Below, one piece after another: positions 1 to 5,272 of a DNA stretch of 17,336 nucleotides. This DNA comes from Anaerolineae bacterium CG2_30_64_16 (GTDB lineage: Bacteria; Chloroflexota; Anaerolineae; CG2-30-64-16), in NCBI GenBank assembly GCA_001871755.1, contig MNXL01000025.1:1-17336 (forward strand). Direction: 5' to 3'. Below the pieces are notes generated by a model that saw nothing but the letters and a program-made list of their open reading frames with translations, searched no databases and was not told where the DNA came from. The translations under genes and the position numbers were made by a program. The stretch's first letter is position 1; each line of letters starts with the position of its first letter.

Positions 1-96
1 GGGGGGGGGCGAAACGACGCCCAATGGCAATATGATCTGCAAGACCAAGAACAGCGTGATGGGAATCCGGCATCGGAGGGCAGGACGGTGAGACAT
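1..96 (-). CDS. Partial secreted or membrane-anchored protein (N-terminus only)
   Basis: The reverse strand is open from an ATG at 96-94 to the window edge: 32 codons, no stop. The peptide starts MSHRPALRCR, a basic n-region, followed by a hydrophobic stretch of about 18 residues (ITLFLVLQIILPLGVV) and a run of prolines encoded by the nine G bases at 1-9. This is the layout of a Sec signal peptide or an N-terminal anchor. A purine-rich AAGGGGG lies about seven bases upstream as a possible ribosome-binding site. The function cannot be told because the mature protein lies outside the window. The homopolymer at the very edge could also be a sequencing or assembly weak point. A chance ORF is possible, but start, ribosome-binding site and hydrophobic core agree. 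Confidence 0.45.
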   Translation of the reverse strand, partial: MSHRPALRCRIPITLFLVLQIILPLGVVSPPP

Positions 97-573
97 GTGA
101 GAACCCCCTTTGCAAATATGGTGGAATGTCAACTTGCGACCTGTTAGAAGTGGACAACGCGCGGAAAGCGGCCAGACGCTCTCAGCGAATTGGCCACGGA
201 ACGTCCCACCGGCCCGGGGGGGGGAGGCGAAACAGCCAGCGGGAGCGAACTGTGGATGAACAACCTGATGGAGACAATTGTATTCACGTTTGGGTTTTTG
301 TCAAATCTTATTCTGAACGCTTACCCTCGACGAGCCGTGCATCACCAGGGGGAAGCCGGGCAGTCTGGCCTGAATCTGTGCCAGCCGGTCGAGGTGCAGC
401 CCCTGCTTGCCCTTGAAGATGAAACACCCCCTTTACAAGTACCCCTTCGTCTGATAAGATGGAGCTACCGGCAAATTGGCCTGGCGTCCCGTGAGATTCG
501 CCGAAGACCCAAATGGTCGTCTTGTCATGCTTCCCGGTTTCTCCATGGGCGCCCCCAACACAGGAGGTGGATG
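97..573. other. Intergenic region upstream of the CBS gene
   Basis: No convincing gene lies here. The frame of the CBS gene stays open back to about 190, but the translation is low-complexity and unlike any CBS protein, and the real start is marked by a perfect Shine-Dalgarno. A second run of nine G bases is at 216-224, followed by AGGCGAAAC, which resembles GCGAAAC after the G run at 1-9. The only other recognisable signal is the promoter at 432-460. Confidence 0.5.
432..460 (+). promoter_or_regulatory. Probable promoter of the CBS-deacetylase operon
   Basis: TTTACA (432-437), a 17-base spacer, then TAAGAT (455-460) with a TG at 452-453 forming an extended -10. One -35 mismatch from TTGACA. 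The predicted mRNA start is near 467, giving a leader of about 105 bases before the ATG at 574. Confidence 0.5.
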
Positions 574-996
574 ATGAAAGCAGAGCGGCTGGTCGGAACC
601 ATCATGCACAAAGGGGTCATCGGGTGCAAGCCGAGTACGCCCCTGGAGGAGGTGGTCCGCATCATGGCGGATACCAACGTGCGGGTCATCACGGTCACCG
701 GGCCGGATGATGAGGCGTTGGGGTTCATCAGCCAGTTGGATGTGGTCCCCTACTACGACCGCGATCTCAAGGGCGTGCGCGCCCGAGACGTCATGAGCGG
801 CAAGGTCATCGCGATCCCACCCGACATGAGCGTGGCCGAGGCTGTGAAGATCATGATCGAACGCAAGATCTCCCATCTGGTCGTCAGCGAGCGCGGGGAC
901 ATCGGCCTGCGCGCCCTGGGCATCCTCTCCAACTCCGAGGTGATCCGGGAGATGCGCGGCAGCAAGTGGATGTGGTATTTCAGCCCGGAACCGTGA
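574..996 (+). CDS. Tandem CBS-domain protein (AcuB-like)
   Basis: A 140-residue protein made almost entirely of two CBS domains. The first covers about residues 8-60 (TIMHKGV, PSTPLEEVVRIM, GFISQLDVV) and the second about 70-126 (ARDVMS, PDMSVAEAVKIM, SHLVV, GILSNSEVI). CBS pairs form a Bateman module that binds adenine nucleotides or S-adenosyl compounds and acts as an energy sensor. The start at 574 lies four bases after a full AGGAGGTG (562-569); ATG 571 is also in frame but too close. The gene ends one base before the deacetylase start, so the two are surely co-transcribed. In Bacillus subtilis AcuB (CBS) and AcuC (deacetylase) form the same pair in control of acetyl-CoA synthetase. AcuB there is longer, with a C-terminal ACT domain that is absent here. 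The AcuB assignment rests on gene context. Confidence 0.85.
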   Translation: MKAERLVGTIMHKGVIGCKPSTPLEEVVRIMADTNVRVITVTGPDDEALGFISQLDVVPYYDRDLKGVRARDVMSGKVIAIPPDMSVAEAVKIMIERKISHLVVSERGDIGLRALGILSNSEVIREMRGSKWMWYFSPEP

Positions 997-997
997 T

Positions 998-2026
998 TTG
1001 ACGACCCTCTACTGTTTCGATCCGCTCTACCTGGAGCACAACCTGGCCGGGCACCCGGAGAACCGGGCGCGGCTGGAACAGATCATGGCGACCCTCACCG
1101 CCACCGGCTTGTCGGCACGGATGGCGCCGCTGCGGCCGCGACCGGTTGACCTCGCCCTGCTGGCGCGCGTCCATGCTGAAGATCATGTCACGGCGGTGCG
1201 GCAGCTTGCTGAGCGCGGGGGCGGCTATCTGGACATGGACACCTATGTCGGCCCGGCCAGCTACGACGCCGCGCTGCTGGCGGCCGGCGGGGCCGTCGAG
1301 TTGGTCCGGGCGGTCCTGGATGGCCGCGGCCACAACGGGATCGCGCTGGTGCGTCCGCCCGGCCACCATGCGACGCGCGGGCGGGGGATGGGGTTCTGCC
1401 TGTTCAACAACGTGGCCGTCGCCGCGCAGGCCGCGCTGGACGAGTTTGAGTTGGAGCGGGTGCTGATCGTGGATTGGGACGTGCACCACGGCAACGGCGC
1501 CCAGGATATCTTCTACGCCTCCCCGCAGGTCCTCTATTTTTCGACGCATCAGTACCCCCATTATCCCGGCAGCGGCCATTGGCGGGAGCGGGGCCTCGGG
1601 GCCGGCCTGGGGTATACCGTCAACGTGCCGCTGCCGGCCGGCGTCGGTGACGAGGGATTCCGGCGCATCTTCGCAGAGCTGCTGGCCCCGCTGGCCGAAC
1701 GGTTTCGTCCCCAGTTGATCCTGGTCTCGGCCGGCTACGACGCGCATTGGAACGACCCCCTGGCCGGGCTCTGCCTCTCCCTGGCCGGCTACTGGCAACT
1801 CGCCCAAACCGTGGTCGGCCTGGCCGAGCGCCTGTGCGCCGGCCGCCTGGTTGTGCTTCTGGAAGGGGGCTATAACCTGACGGTTCTGGCCCACGGCGTG
1901 GCCGACACCTGCCGGGCTCTGCTGGGCGATCCCACTCCCGGCCCTGATCCCCTGGGCGCCTGTCCCTGGCCCGAGCGGCCGGTGGATGAGGTGTTGCGCA
2001 ACTGGGCGGCCGCCAGCGCGCGATAG
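998..2026 (+). CDS. acuC: Class I/II-type histone deacetylase family protein (AcuC-like lysine deacetylase)
   Basis: A 342-residue arginase/deacetylase-fold enzyme expected to remove acetyl (or other acyl) groups from lysine or polyamines using zinc. Visible motifs are GHPENRARL (18-26), the RPPGHHA charge-relay histidines 123-124, VDWDVHHGNG (158-167) giving zinc ligands Asp161 and His163, SAGYDAH (244-250) giving Asp248, and LEGGYN (288-293) with catalytic Tyr292. All key residues are present and the length is typical. The start is TTG at 998, one base after the CBS stop; no ATG, GTG or TTG precedes it before an in-frame stop, and the next residues match family N-termini. The close coupling to a CBS protein recalls acuBC of Bacillus, where AcuC deacetylates acetyl-CoA synthetase. 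No acetyltransferase or acs gene lies in this window. An acetoin-utilisation-type or acetylpolyamine deacetylase is the alternative. Confidence 0.93.
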   Translation: MTTLYCFDPLYLEHNLAGHPENRARLEQIMATLTATGLSARMAPLRPRPVDLALLARVHAEDHVTAVRQLAERGGGYLDMDTYVGPASYDAALLAAGGAVELVRAVLDGRGHNGIALVRPPGHHATRGRGMGFCLFNNVAVAAQAALDEFELERVLIVDWDVHHGNGAQDIFYASPQVLYFSTHQYPHYPGSGHWRERGLGAGLGYTVNVPLPAGVGDEGFRRIFAELLAPLAERFRPQLILVSAGYDAHWNDPLAGLCLSLAGYWQLAQTVVGLAERLCAGRLVVLLEGGYNLTVLAHGVADTCRALLGDPTPGPDPLGACPWPERPVDEVLRNWAAASAR

Positions 2027-2086
2027 ACGTCGATGATGCTTCGGGGAAACGTGCGGGCGGCGTGTCTATGCCTGCCACGGGGCGTT

Positions 2087-2115
2087 TTGGCTTCACCGCG
2101 TGGCCGTGTTATACT
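2087..2115 (+). promoter_or_regulatory. Probable ndk promoter
   Basis: TTGGCT (2087-2092), 17-base spacer, TATACT (2110-2115) with TG at 2107-2108 as an extended -10. The predicted transcript starts near 2122 and has a leader of about 235 bases that contains two structured elements before the ndk start. Confidence 0.5.
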
Positions 2116-2147
2116 CGTCGCTGTCACGAAAATCGCCGCCGGGTGGG

Positions 2148-2207
2148 TTCGTAGTAACGACTTCAGTCGTTCGTCTGCCACAGGACGACTAAAGTCGTCA
2201 CTACGAA
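2148..2207. repeat. Large inverted repeat with palindromic arms (CTTCAG/CTAAAG type)
   Basis: Arms 2148-2170 and 2185-2207 are inverted copies over 23 bases with two mismatches, around a 14-base loop. Each arm is itself a near-perfect palindrome: ACGACTTCAGTCGT on the left and ACGACTAAAGTCGT on the right. The left core is CTTCAG and the right core CTAAAG, the same pair of cores found in the element at 17155-17204. It lies within the predicted ndk leader. It resembles intergenic REP/BIME-like elements; no transposase is associated. Confidence 0.8.
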
Positions 2208-2266
2208 CGTTTTCATCCACCGTGGCGCTGCGCGCGGCATGAGAAACTGTCCTGAAGTGAGGTTAT

Positions 2267-2300
2267 CCGATGCGGGCATCGTCTCGATGCGTAGCATCGG
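2267..2300 (+). promoter_or_regulatory. Nested alternating palindromes in the ndk leader
   Basis: Four alternating blocks occur: CCGATGC (2267-2273), GCATCG (2276-2281), CGATGC (2285-2290) and GCATCGG (2294-2300). They can fold as one long hairpin (1 with 4, 2 with 3, loop TCT) or as two small hairpins (1 with 2, 3 with 4). The element ends 56 bases before the ndk start. A switch role is inference; there is no T-run that would make it a classical attenuator. Confidence 0.4.
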
Positions 2301-2356
2301 CGGCGCCTTGTCAAGCATGTACTGGCCCAAAACCATCGCAGCCCTGGGAGGAACTT

Positions 2357-2806
2357 GTGGAACGTACGTTTGTGATGTTGAAACCGGACGCGGTGCAACG
2401 CGGCCTGGTCGGTGAGATTGTCCAACGCTTCGAGCGGCGCGGCCTCAAGATCGTCGCCATGAAGATGGTCCACATCAGCGCCGAGTTCGCACACAAGCAT
2501 TATGCTGTGCACGTGGGCAAACCGTTTTTCGAGGGGTTGATCCAGTACATCACCAGCGGGCCGGTGGTCGCACTGGTGCTGGAGGGCGCCAACGCCATCG
2601 ATGTGGCGCGCGCGACGATGGGCGCGACCAATCCCGCCAAGGCCGCGCCCGGCACCGTCCGTGCGGATTTTGCCTTGGAAATGGGCCGCAACCTGGTGCA
2701 TGGCTCCGACGGGCCGGAGACCGCCGTGTTCGAGATCGGGCTGTGGTTCGGCGAGCAGGAGCTGGTGGACTACGGCCGCAGCGTCGACGCATGGGTTTTC
2801 GAGTAA
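2357..2806 (+). CDS. ndk: Nucleoside diphosphate kinase
   Basis: A 149-residue cytoplasmic enzyme that transfers the gamma phosphate of ATP to nucleoside diphosphates by a phosphohistidine intermediate, balancing NTP and dNTP pools. Diagnostic motifs are TFVMLKPDAVQRGLVGEI (4-21), the VGKPFFEGL block (53-61), GATNPAKAAPGTVRADF (89-105) and NLVHGSDG (112-119) with catalytic His115. The start is GTG at 2357, five bases after GGGAGGA (2346-2352); it gives the standard family length. An ATG at 2270 would add 29 residues with no family counterpart and would place the start inside the leader hairpins. The gene is monocistronic, with its own promoter upstream and a strong terminator 25 bases after the stop. 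Confidence 0.96.
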   Translation: MERTFVMLKPDAVQRGLVGEIVQRFERRGLKIVAMKMVHISAEFAHKHYAVHVGKPFFEGLIQYITSGPVVALVLEGANAIDVARATMGATNPAKAAPGTVRADFALEMGRNLVHGSDGPETAVFEIGLWFGEQELVDYGRSVDAWVFE

Positions 2807-2831
2807 GACCCCATTTGTCAGATCAAACAAT

Positions 2832-2865
2832 AAGACCCCCAACCTCGTGAGAGGTTGGGGGTCTT
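2832..2865. terminator. Terminator between ndk and rsfS
   Basis: A perfect 15-base-pair stem (2832-2846 with 2851-2865) closed by a GTGA tetraloop. It starts with AA and ends with TT, so it can act on both strands between the convergent ndk and rsfS genes. The T-tract after it is short, so efficiency is uncertain. Confidence 0.8.
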
Positions 2866-2983
2866 GTATGATAGCGGAGAGCACCCCGCCTTGCGAAACC
2901 GACGGCACGGCGGCTCGGTCACAGACTGCATCGTGAGTGTGTCGAACGACGGCCACAGCATACCCCGAAAAACTGAGAGGATA

Positions 2984-3367
2984 CTATTGGATCTTCACCA
3001 CCACCGGCGCTGCTTTCCACAACTCCTCCAGCCGGTAGAAGGCGCGGGCCTCTTTCGAGAAGATGTGGACCACCACCGCGTTGTAGTCCAATAGCACCCA
3101 GCCTGACGCCGGTTCGCCCTCAGTGGAAAGCGGGCGGGTATCGTGCGCCTTCTTCAACTCCTCGGCGATGATTTCCTGCAGCATCCTGGTCTGCCGGTCC
3201 GATTCCGCCGTGCAGATCACGAAGAAATCAGCCACGGGGGTGAGCTCGCGCAGGTCCAACAGCACGATTTCTACCGCCAGATGCTCTTCGAGCAGGTCTA
3301 CGATCAGGTGTGCCAGTTTCGATGGTTCCAGGGAACGCCTCCAGTCTTGGGTTTGGGTTCGAATCAA
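2984..3367 (-). CDS. rsfS: Ribosomal silencing factor RsfS (Iojap/YbeB family)
   Basis: A 127-residue protein of the RsfS family. The family binds ribosomal protein uL14 on the 50S subunit and blocks joining to the 30S subunit in nutrient-poor conditions. Seen here are the family core LAHLIVDLLEEHLAVEIVLLDLRE, the hallmark VADFFVICTAES (about residues 45-56), DRQTRMLQEIIAEEL, and the C-terminal GWVLLDYNAVVVHIF (about 89-103) followed by the RAFYRLEELW block. The length is normal. The start is TTG at 3367, the only possible start before an upstream in-frame stop. An AGGA directly abuts it, an unusually short spacing, so translation may be weak. It is divergent from lexA with its own promoter at 3424-3452. 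The usual partner nadD is not adjacent. Confidence 0.94.
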   Translation of the reverse strand: MIRTQTQDWRRSLEPSKLAHLIVDLLEEHLAVEIVLLDLRELTPVADFFVICTAESDRQTRMLQEIIAEELKKAHDTRPLSTEGEPASGWVLLDYNAVVVHIFSKEARAFYRLEELWKAAPVVVKIQ

Positions 3368-3423
3368 TCCTGAGCAATTGCCCGGTCAGTAAACTCGATT
3401 CACTGAGCTGGGCAGCCAACCGC

Positions 3424-3452
3424 ATTCTAGCATAATCCTTCCGGCTGGGCAA
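3424..3452 (-). promoter_or_regulatory. Probable rsfS promoter
   Basis: Read on the reverse strand: TTGCCC (3452-3447), 17-base spacer, TAGAAT (3429-3424) with TG one base upstream (extended -10). The predicted leader is about 50 bases to the TTG start at 3367. Confidence 0.5.
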
Positions 3453-3515
3453 AGCAAGGATTTGGGTTATTGCCTTCATCGGGCGATGAGTTTTGGGAAA
3501 AGTTGCGATATCCTC

Positions 3516-3544
3516 TTGACAAGAGAACGTTTGTTCGTTATAAT
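3516..3544 (+). promoter_or_regulatory. lexA promoter
   Basis: TTGACA (3516-3521), exactly 17 bases, TATAAT (3539-3544): a perfect consensus sigma-70/sigma-A promoter. The first SOS box lies in the spacer, so bound LexA would block RNA polymerase directly. Confidence 0.85.
3524..3537 (+). promoter_or_regulatory. SOS box 1 (LexA operator) inside the lexA promoter
   Basis: AGAACGTTTGTTCG, one mismatch from the palindrome CGAAC-N4-GTTCG known for LexA of Gram-positive bacteria such as Bacillus. It sits between the -35 and -10 boxes of lexA, the expected place for autorepression. Confidence 0.75.
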
Positions 3545-3550
3545 GAGGGT

Positions 3551-3564
3551 CGAAATTTTGTTCG
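3551..3564 (+). promoter_or_regulatory. SOS box 2 downstream of the lexA -10
   Basis: CGAAATTTTGTTCG, again one mismatch from CGAAC-N4-GTTCG, centred 27 bases after box 1 (between two and three helical turns) and overlapping the predicted transcript start. It could bind a second LexA dimer. Confidence 0.6.
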
Positions 3565-3592
3565 ATTCCGCTTGTCAAGAAGGAGGTAGGCC

Positions 3593-4249
3593 ATGACGTT
3601 ATCCGAGCGTCAGGAGCGCATCCTGGCATTCATCCGCGACTACCTGGAAGAGCACCGCTATCCACCCACGATCCGGGAGATTGGCAAGGCGGTGGGGATC
3701 AACTCCACTTCGGTGGTCAAATACAACCTGGATCGTTTGCAAAAGAAGGGGTACATCGATCGCCGTGAGGAGGTGTCGCGCGGCCTGCGCCTCAAGGACG
3801 GGCCTTCGCTGGTGCCGCAGGCGCTGCGGGCGTTGCTAACGCAACTGGTGGAGGTCCCCAAATACGGCATCATCTCCGCCGGTACACCGATCGCCGCGGT
3901 GGGCCAACAGGACAACCCGTTCGCCGGCGAGACCCTGGCCCTGACGCAAGACCTGGTCCCCAAGGCGAGCGAGGTCTACGCCTTGCAGGTCAAAGGAGAC
4001 TCGATGATCGATGCGCTGGTATCCGACGGCGATTGGGTGATCATCCAGCACCAGACCACGGCTCAGGCGCGGGACATGGTGGTGGCGTGGATCAAAGACC
4101 GTGAGGAAACCACGCTCAAATACTACTTCCCGGAAGGGCGACGGGTGCGACTTCAGCCGGCCAACCCGGCCTATGAGCCGATCTACGTCCCGGCCAGCCA
4201 GTTGGAGATCCAGGGCAAGGTGGTGGCCGTGGTCCGGCCGTTTGTGTGA
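3593..4249 (+). CDS. lexA: SOS repressor LexA
   Basis: A 218-residue repressor-protease. The N-terminal winged helix-turn-helix spans about residues 1-68 (LSERQERILAFIRDY, PPTIREIGKAVGINS, KKGYIDR), as in the LexA_DNA_bind family. The C-terminal S24 peptidase domain follows, with the Ala96-Gly97 self-cleavage bond in YGIISAGTPIA, the nucleophile Ser137 in KGDSMID, and the general base Lys176 in TTLKYYF. All three elements are intact, so RecA-stimulated self-cleavage is expected. The start at 3593 lies five bases after AAGGAGGT (3580-3587), an ideal ribosome-binding site. The promoter is fully consensus and covered by SOS boxes, indicating strong but autoregulated expression. lexA is divergent from rsfS and followed by a DNA glycosylase with its own promoter. 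Confidence 0.96.
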   Translation: MTLSERQERILAFIRDYLEEHRYPPTIREIGKAVGINSTSVVKYNLDRLQKKGYIDRREEVSRGLRLKDGPSLVPQALRALLTQLVEVPKYGIISAGTPIAAVGQQDNPFAGETLALTQDLVPKASEVYALQVKGDSMIDALVSDGDWVIIQHQTTAQARDMVVAWIKDREETTLKYYFPEGRRVRLQPANPAYEPIYVPASQLEIQGKVVAVVRPFV

Positions 4250-4312
4250 TGGCTGCTGCCGGGGCAACCGTGGCGTGAAGGGCTAATCAGCGCGTCTGGC
4301 GCGTCCGCTGCT

Positions 4313-4350
4313 GCCCGCTCTCACCGTTTGCAGGCGGGGGCGGGCTTTTG
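4313..4350 (+). terminator. Possible weak terminator after lexA
   Basis: GCCCGC (4313-4318) can pair with GCGGGC (4340-4345), followed by TTTTG. The 21-base loop is long, so this is a weak candidate. Confidence 0.3.
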
Positions 4351-4361
4351 TGTGCTCGATT

Positions 4362-4389
4362 TTGGCCTCCGTCGCAAACAGACTATACT
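4362..4389 (+). promoter_or_regulatory. Probable promoter of the DNA glycosylase gene (leaderless type)
   Basis: TTGGCC (4362-4367), 16-base spacer, TATACT (4384-4389). Only eight bases separate the -10 box from ATG 4398, so the transcript would begin at or just before the start codon. No Shine-Dalgarno is present, which fits leaderless translation. Confidence 0.45.
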
Positions 4390-4397
4390 TGGCGATC

Positions 4398-5039
4398 ATG
4401 ATGCGTCTTCCCAGCGCCTTCTTTGCACGAGACACGGTGGTGGTTGCCCGCGCTTTGCTGGGGCAGCGGTTGGTGCGCGTCTTCGAGGGTGCGCGCCTCA
4501 GCGGGCTGATCTGTGAGGTGGAGGCGTATCGGGGTGCGGACGACCGGGCATCTCACGCCTATCGGCGCACCCCGCGCAGCGCCATCATGTATGGCCCGCC
4601 CGGCCACGCGTACGTCTACTTCATCTACGGCATGGTCTTCTGTCTCAACGCGGTCACCGAGGCCGCTGAGCACCCCGGCGCGGTGTTGATCCGCGCCATC
4701 GTGCCACAAGAAGGACTCCCCCTCATGCGCGGCCGCAGGCCCGGCATCTCCGACCGGCGCCTGACCGACGGGCCCGGCAAACTGTGCCAGGCGCTCGGCG
4801 TCACCCAGGCCCTCAACGGGGTTGACCTGACGACCAGCGCCGAGCTGTTCATCGAAGCGGCCGCGGCGGTCCCTGACGCTGAGATCGTTGCTACCCCACG
4901 CGTTGGCGTGCGGGGTGACGAGGCCGCGCGGCTGCGCCCCTGGCGTTTCGTCTGGCAACCGGGCATTGGCGCCGCGATCTTTCCGGCAGCGGAGACCCGG
5001 CATGCACCCGTAAGGTATCCTCTCAATAACCTGGGGTAG
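4398..5039 (+). CDS. 3-methyladenine DNA glycosylase (AAG/MPG family)
   Basis: A 213-residue monofunctional DNA glycosylase of the alkyladenine glycosylase (AAG/MPG) family, which removes alkylated purines and hypoxanthine by hydrolysis of the N-glycosidic bond. The family signature CEVEAYRGADDRASHAY is at 39-55; Glu42 matches the catalytic glutamate of human AAG (Glu125), and Tyr44 and His53 keep the same spacing as its active-site Tyr127 and His136. Also seen are TPRSAIMYGPPGHAYVYFIYG (58-78) and TDGPGKLCQALG (133-144). The length is normal for bacterial members. ATG 4398 (or 4401) is chosen because it starts the conserved LPSAFFARDTVVVARALLG segment; the in-frame extension to 4350 overlaps the promoter. 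It lies just downstream of lexA, but no SOS box is visible at its own promoter. Confidence 0.95.
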   Translation: MMRLPSAFFARDTVVVARALLGQRLVRVFEGARLSGLICEVEAYRGADDRASHAYRRTPRSAIMYGPPGHAYVYFIYGMVFCLNAVTEAAEHPGAVLIRAIVPQEGLPLMRGRRPGISDRRLTDGPGKLCQALGVTQALNGVDLTTSAELFIEAAAAVPDAEIVATPRVGVRGDEAARLRPWRFVWQPGIGAAIFPAAETRHAPVRYPLNNLG

Positions 5040-5096
5040 CTCAAGGCGGATCCGTGATCCGCCGCTCGCCCGCCGAGTCACGGACTCGGCTTGAGC
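5039..5096. repeat. Cruciform-like repeat: two hairpins inside an outer stem
   Basis: An outer stem GCTCAAG (5039-5045) with CTTGAGC (5090-5096) encloses two perfect 8-base-pair hairpins with three-base loops: 5045-5063 (loop CGT) and 5072-5090 (loop ACG). It begins at the last base of the glycosylase stop codon and lies between two convergent genes, so it may serve as a transcription end or a BIME-like element. No T-run follows. Confidence 0.75.
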
Positions 5097-5127
5097 AGAT
5101 TTGTCCCCGCCTTTTTGACAAGACACC

Positions 5128-5176
5128 CCGTAAGCGGATTTTCAGCCGGTTTTGCGGCTTCGGATGCCGTTTACGG
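5128..5176. repeat. Imperfect long hairpin
   Basis: CCGTAAGCGG (5128-5137) pairs with CCGTTTACGG (5167-5176) with one wobble, enclosing a smaller AGCCG/CGGCT hairpin (5144-5148 with 5155-5159). It lies in the gap between the convergent glycosylase and murJ genes; the rest of that gap (5177-5272) shows nothing clear. Confidence 0.5.
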
Positions 5177-5272
5177 AAATCGATGAAGCTCTGGTACCTG
5201 AGTCCCATTGTCGGTCCCATTTTCCCATGTTATGATGGGTTTCGGGTCGGCAAAGGGACTTTGGAGGGGCAC

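Noticed and set aside
127..132. TTGACA on the reverse strand as promoter of the partial leftward gene
   Set aside because: No -10-like hexamer occurs 15-19 bases downstream; a G-rich tract lies there.
190..573. In-frame N-terminal extension of the CBS protein to 268 residues
   Set aside because: The translation is low-complexity and arginine-rich with no CBS features; a promoter (432-460) and a full AGGAGGTG place the start at 574.
980..1894. 304-residue open frame antisense to the deacetylase
   Set aside because: The plus strand encodes a deacetylase with all catalytic motifs. The antisense frame is a product of GC-rich codon bias and has no recognisable domain.
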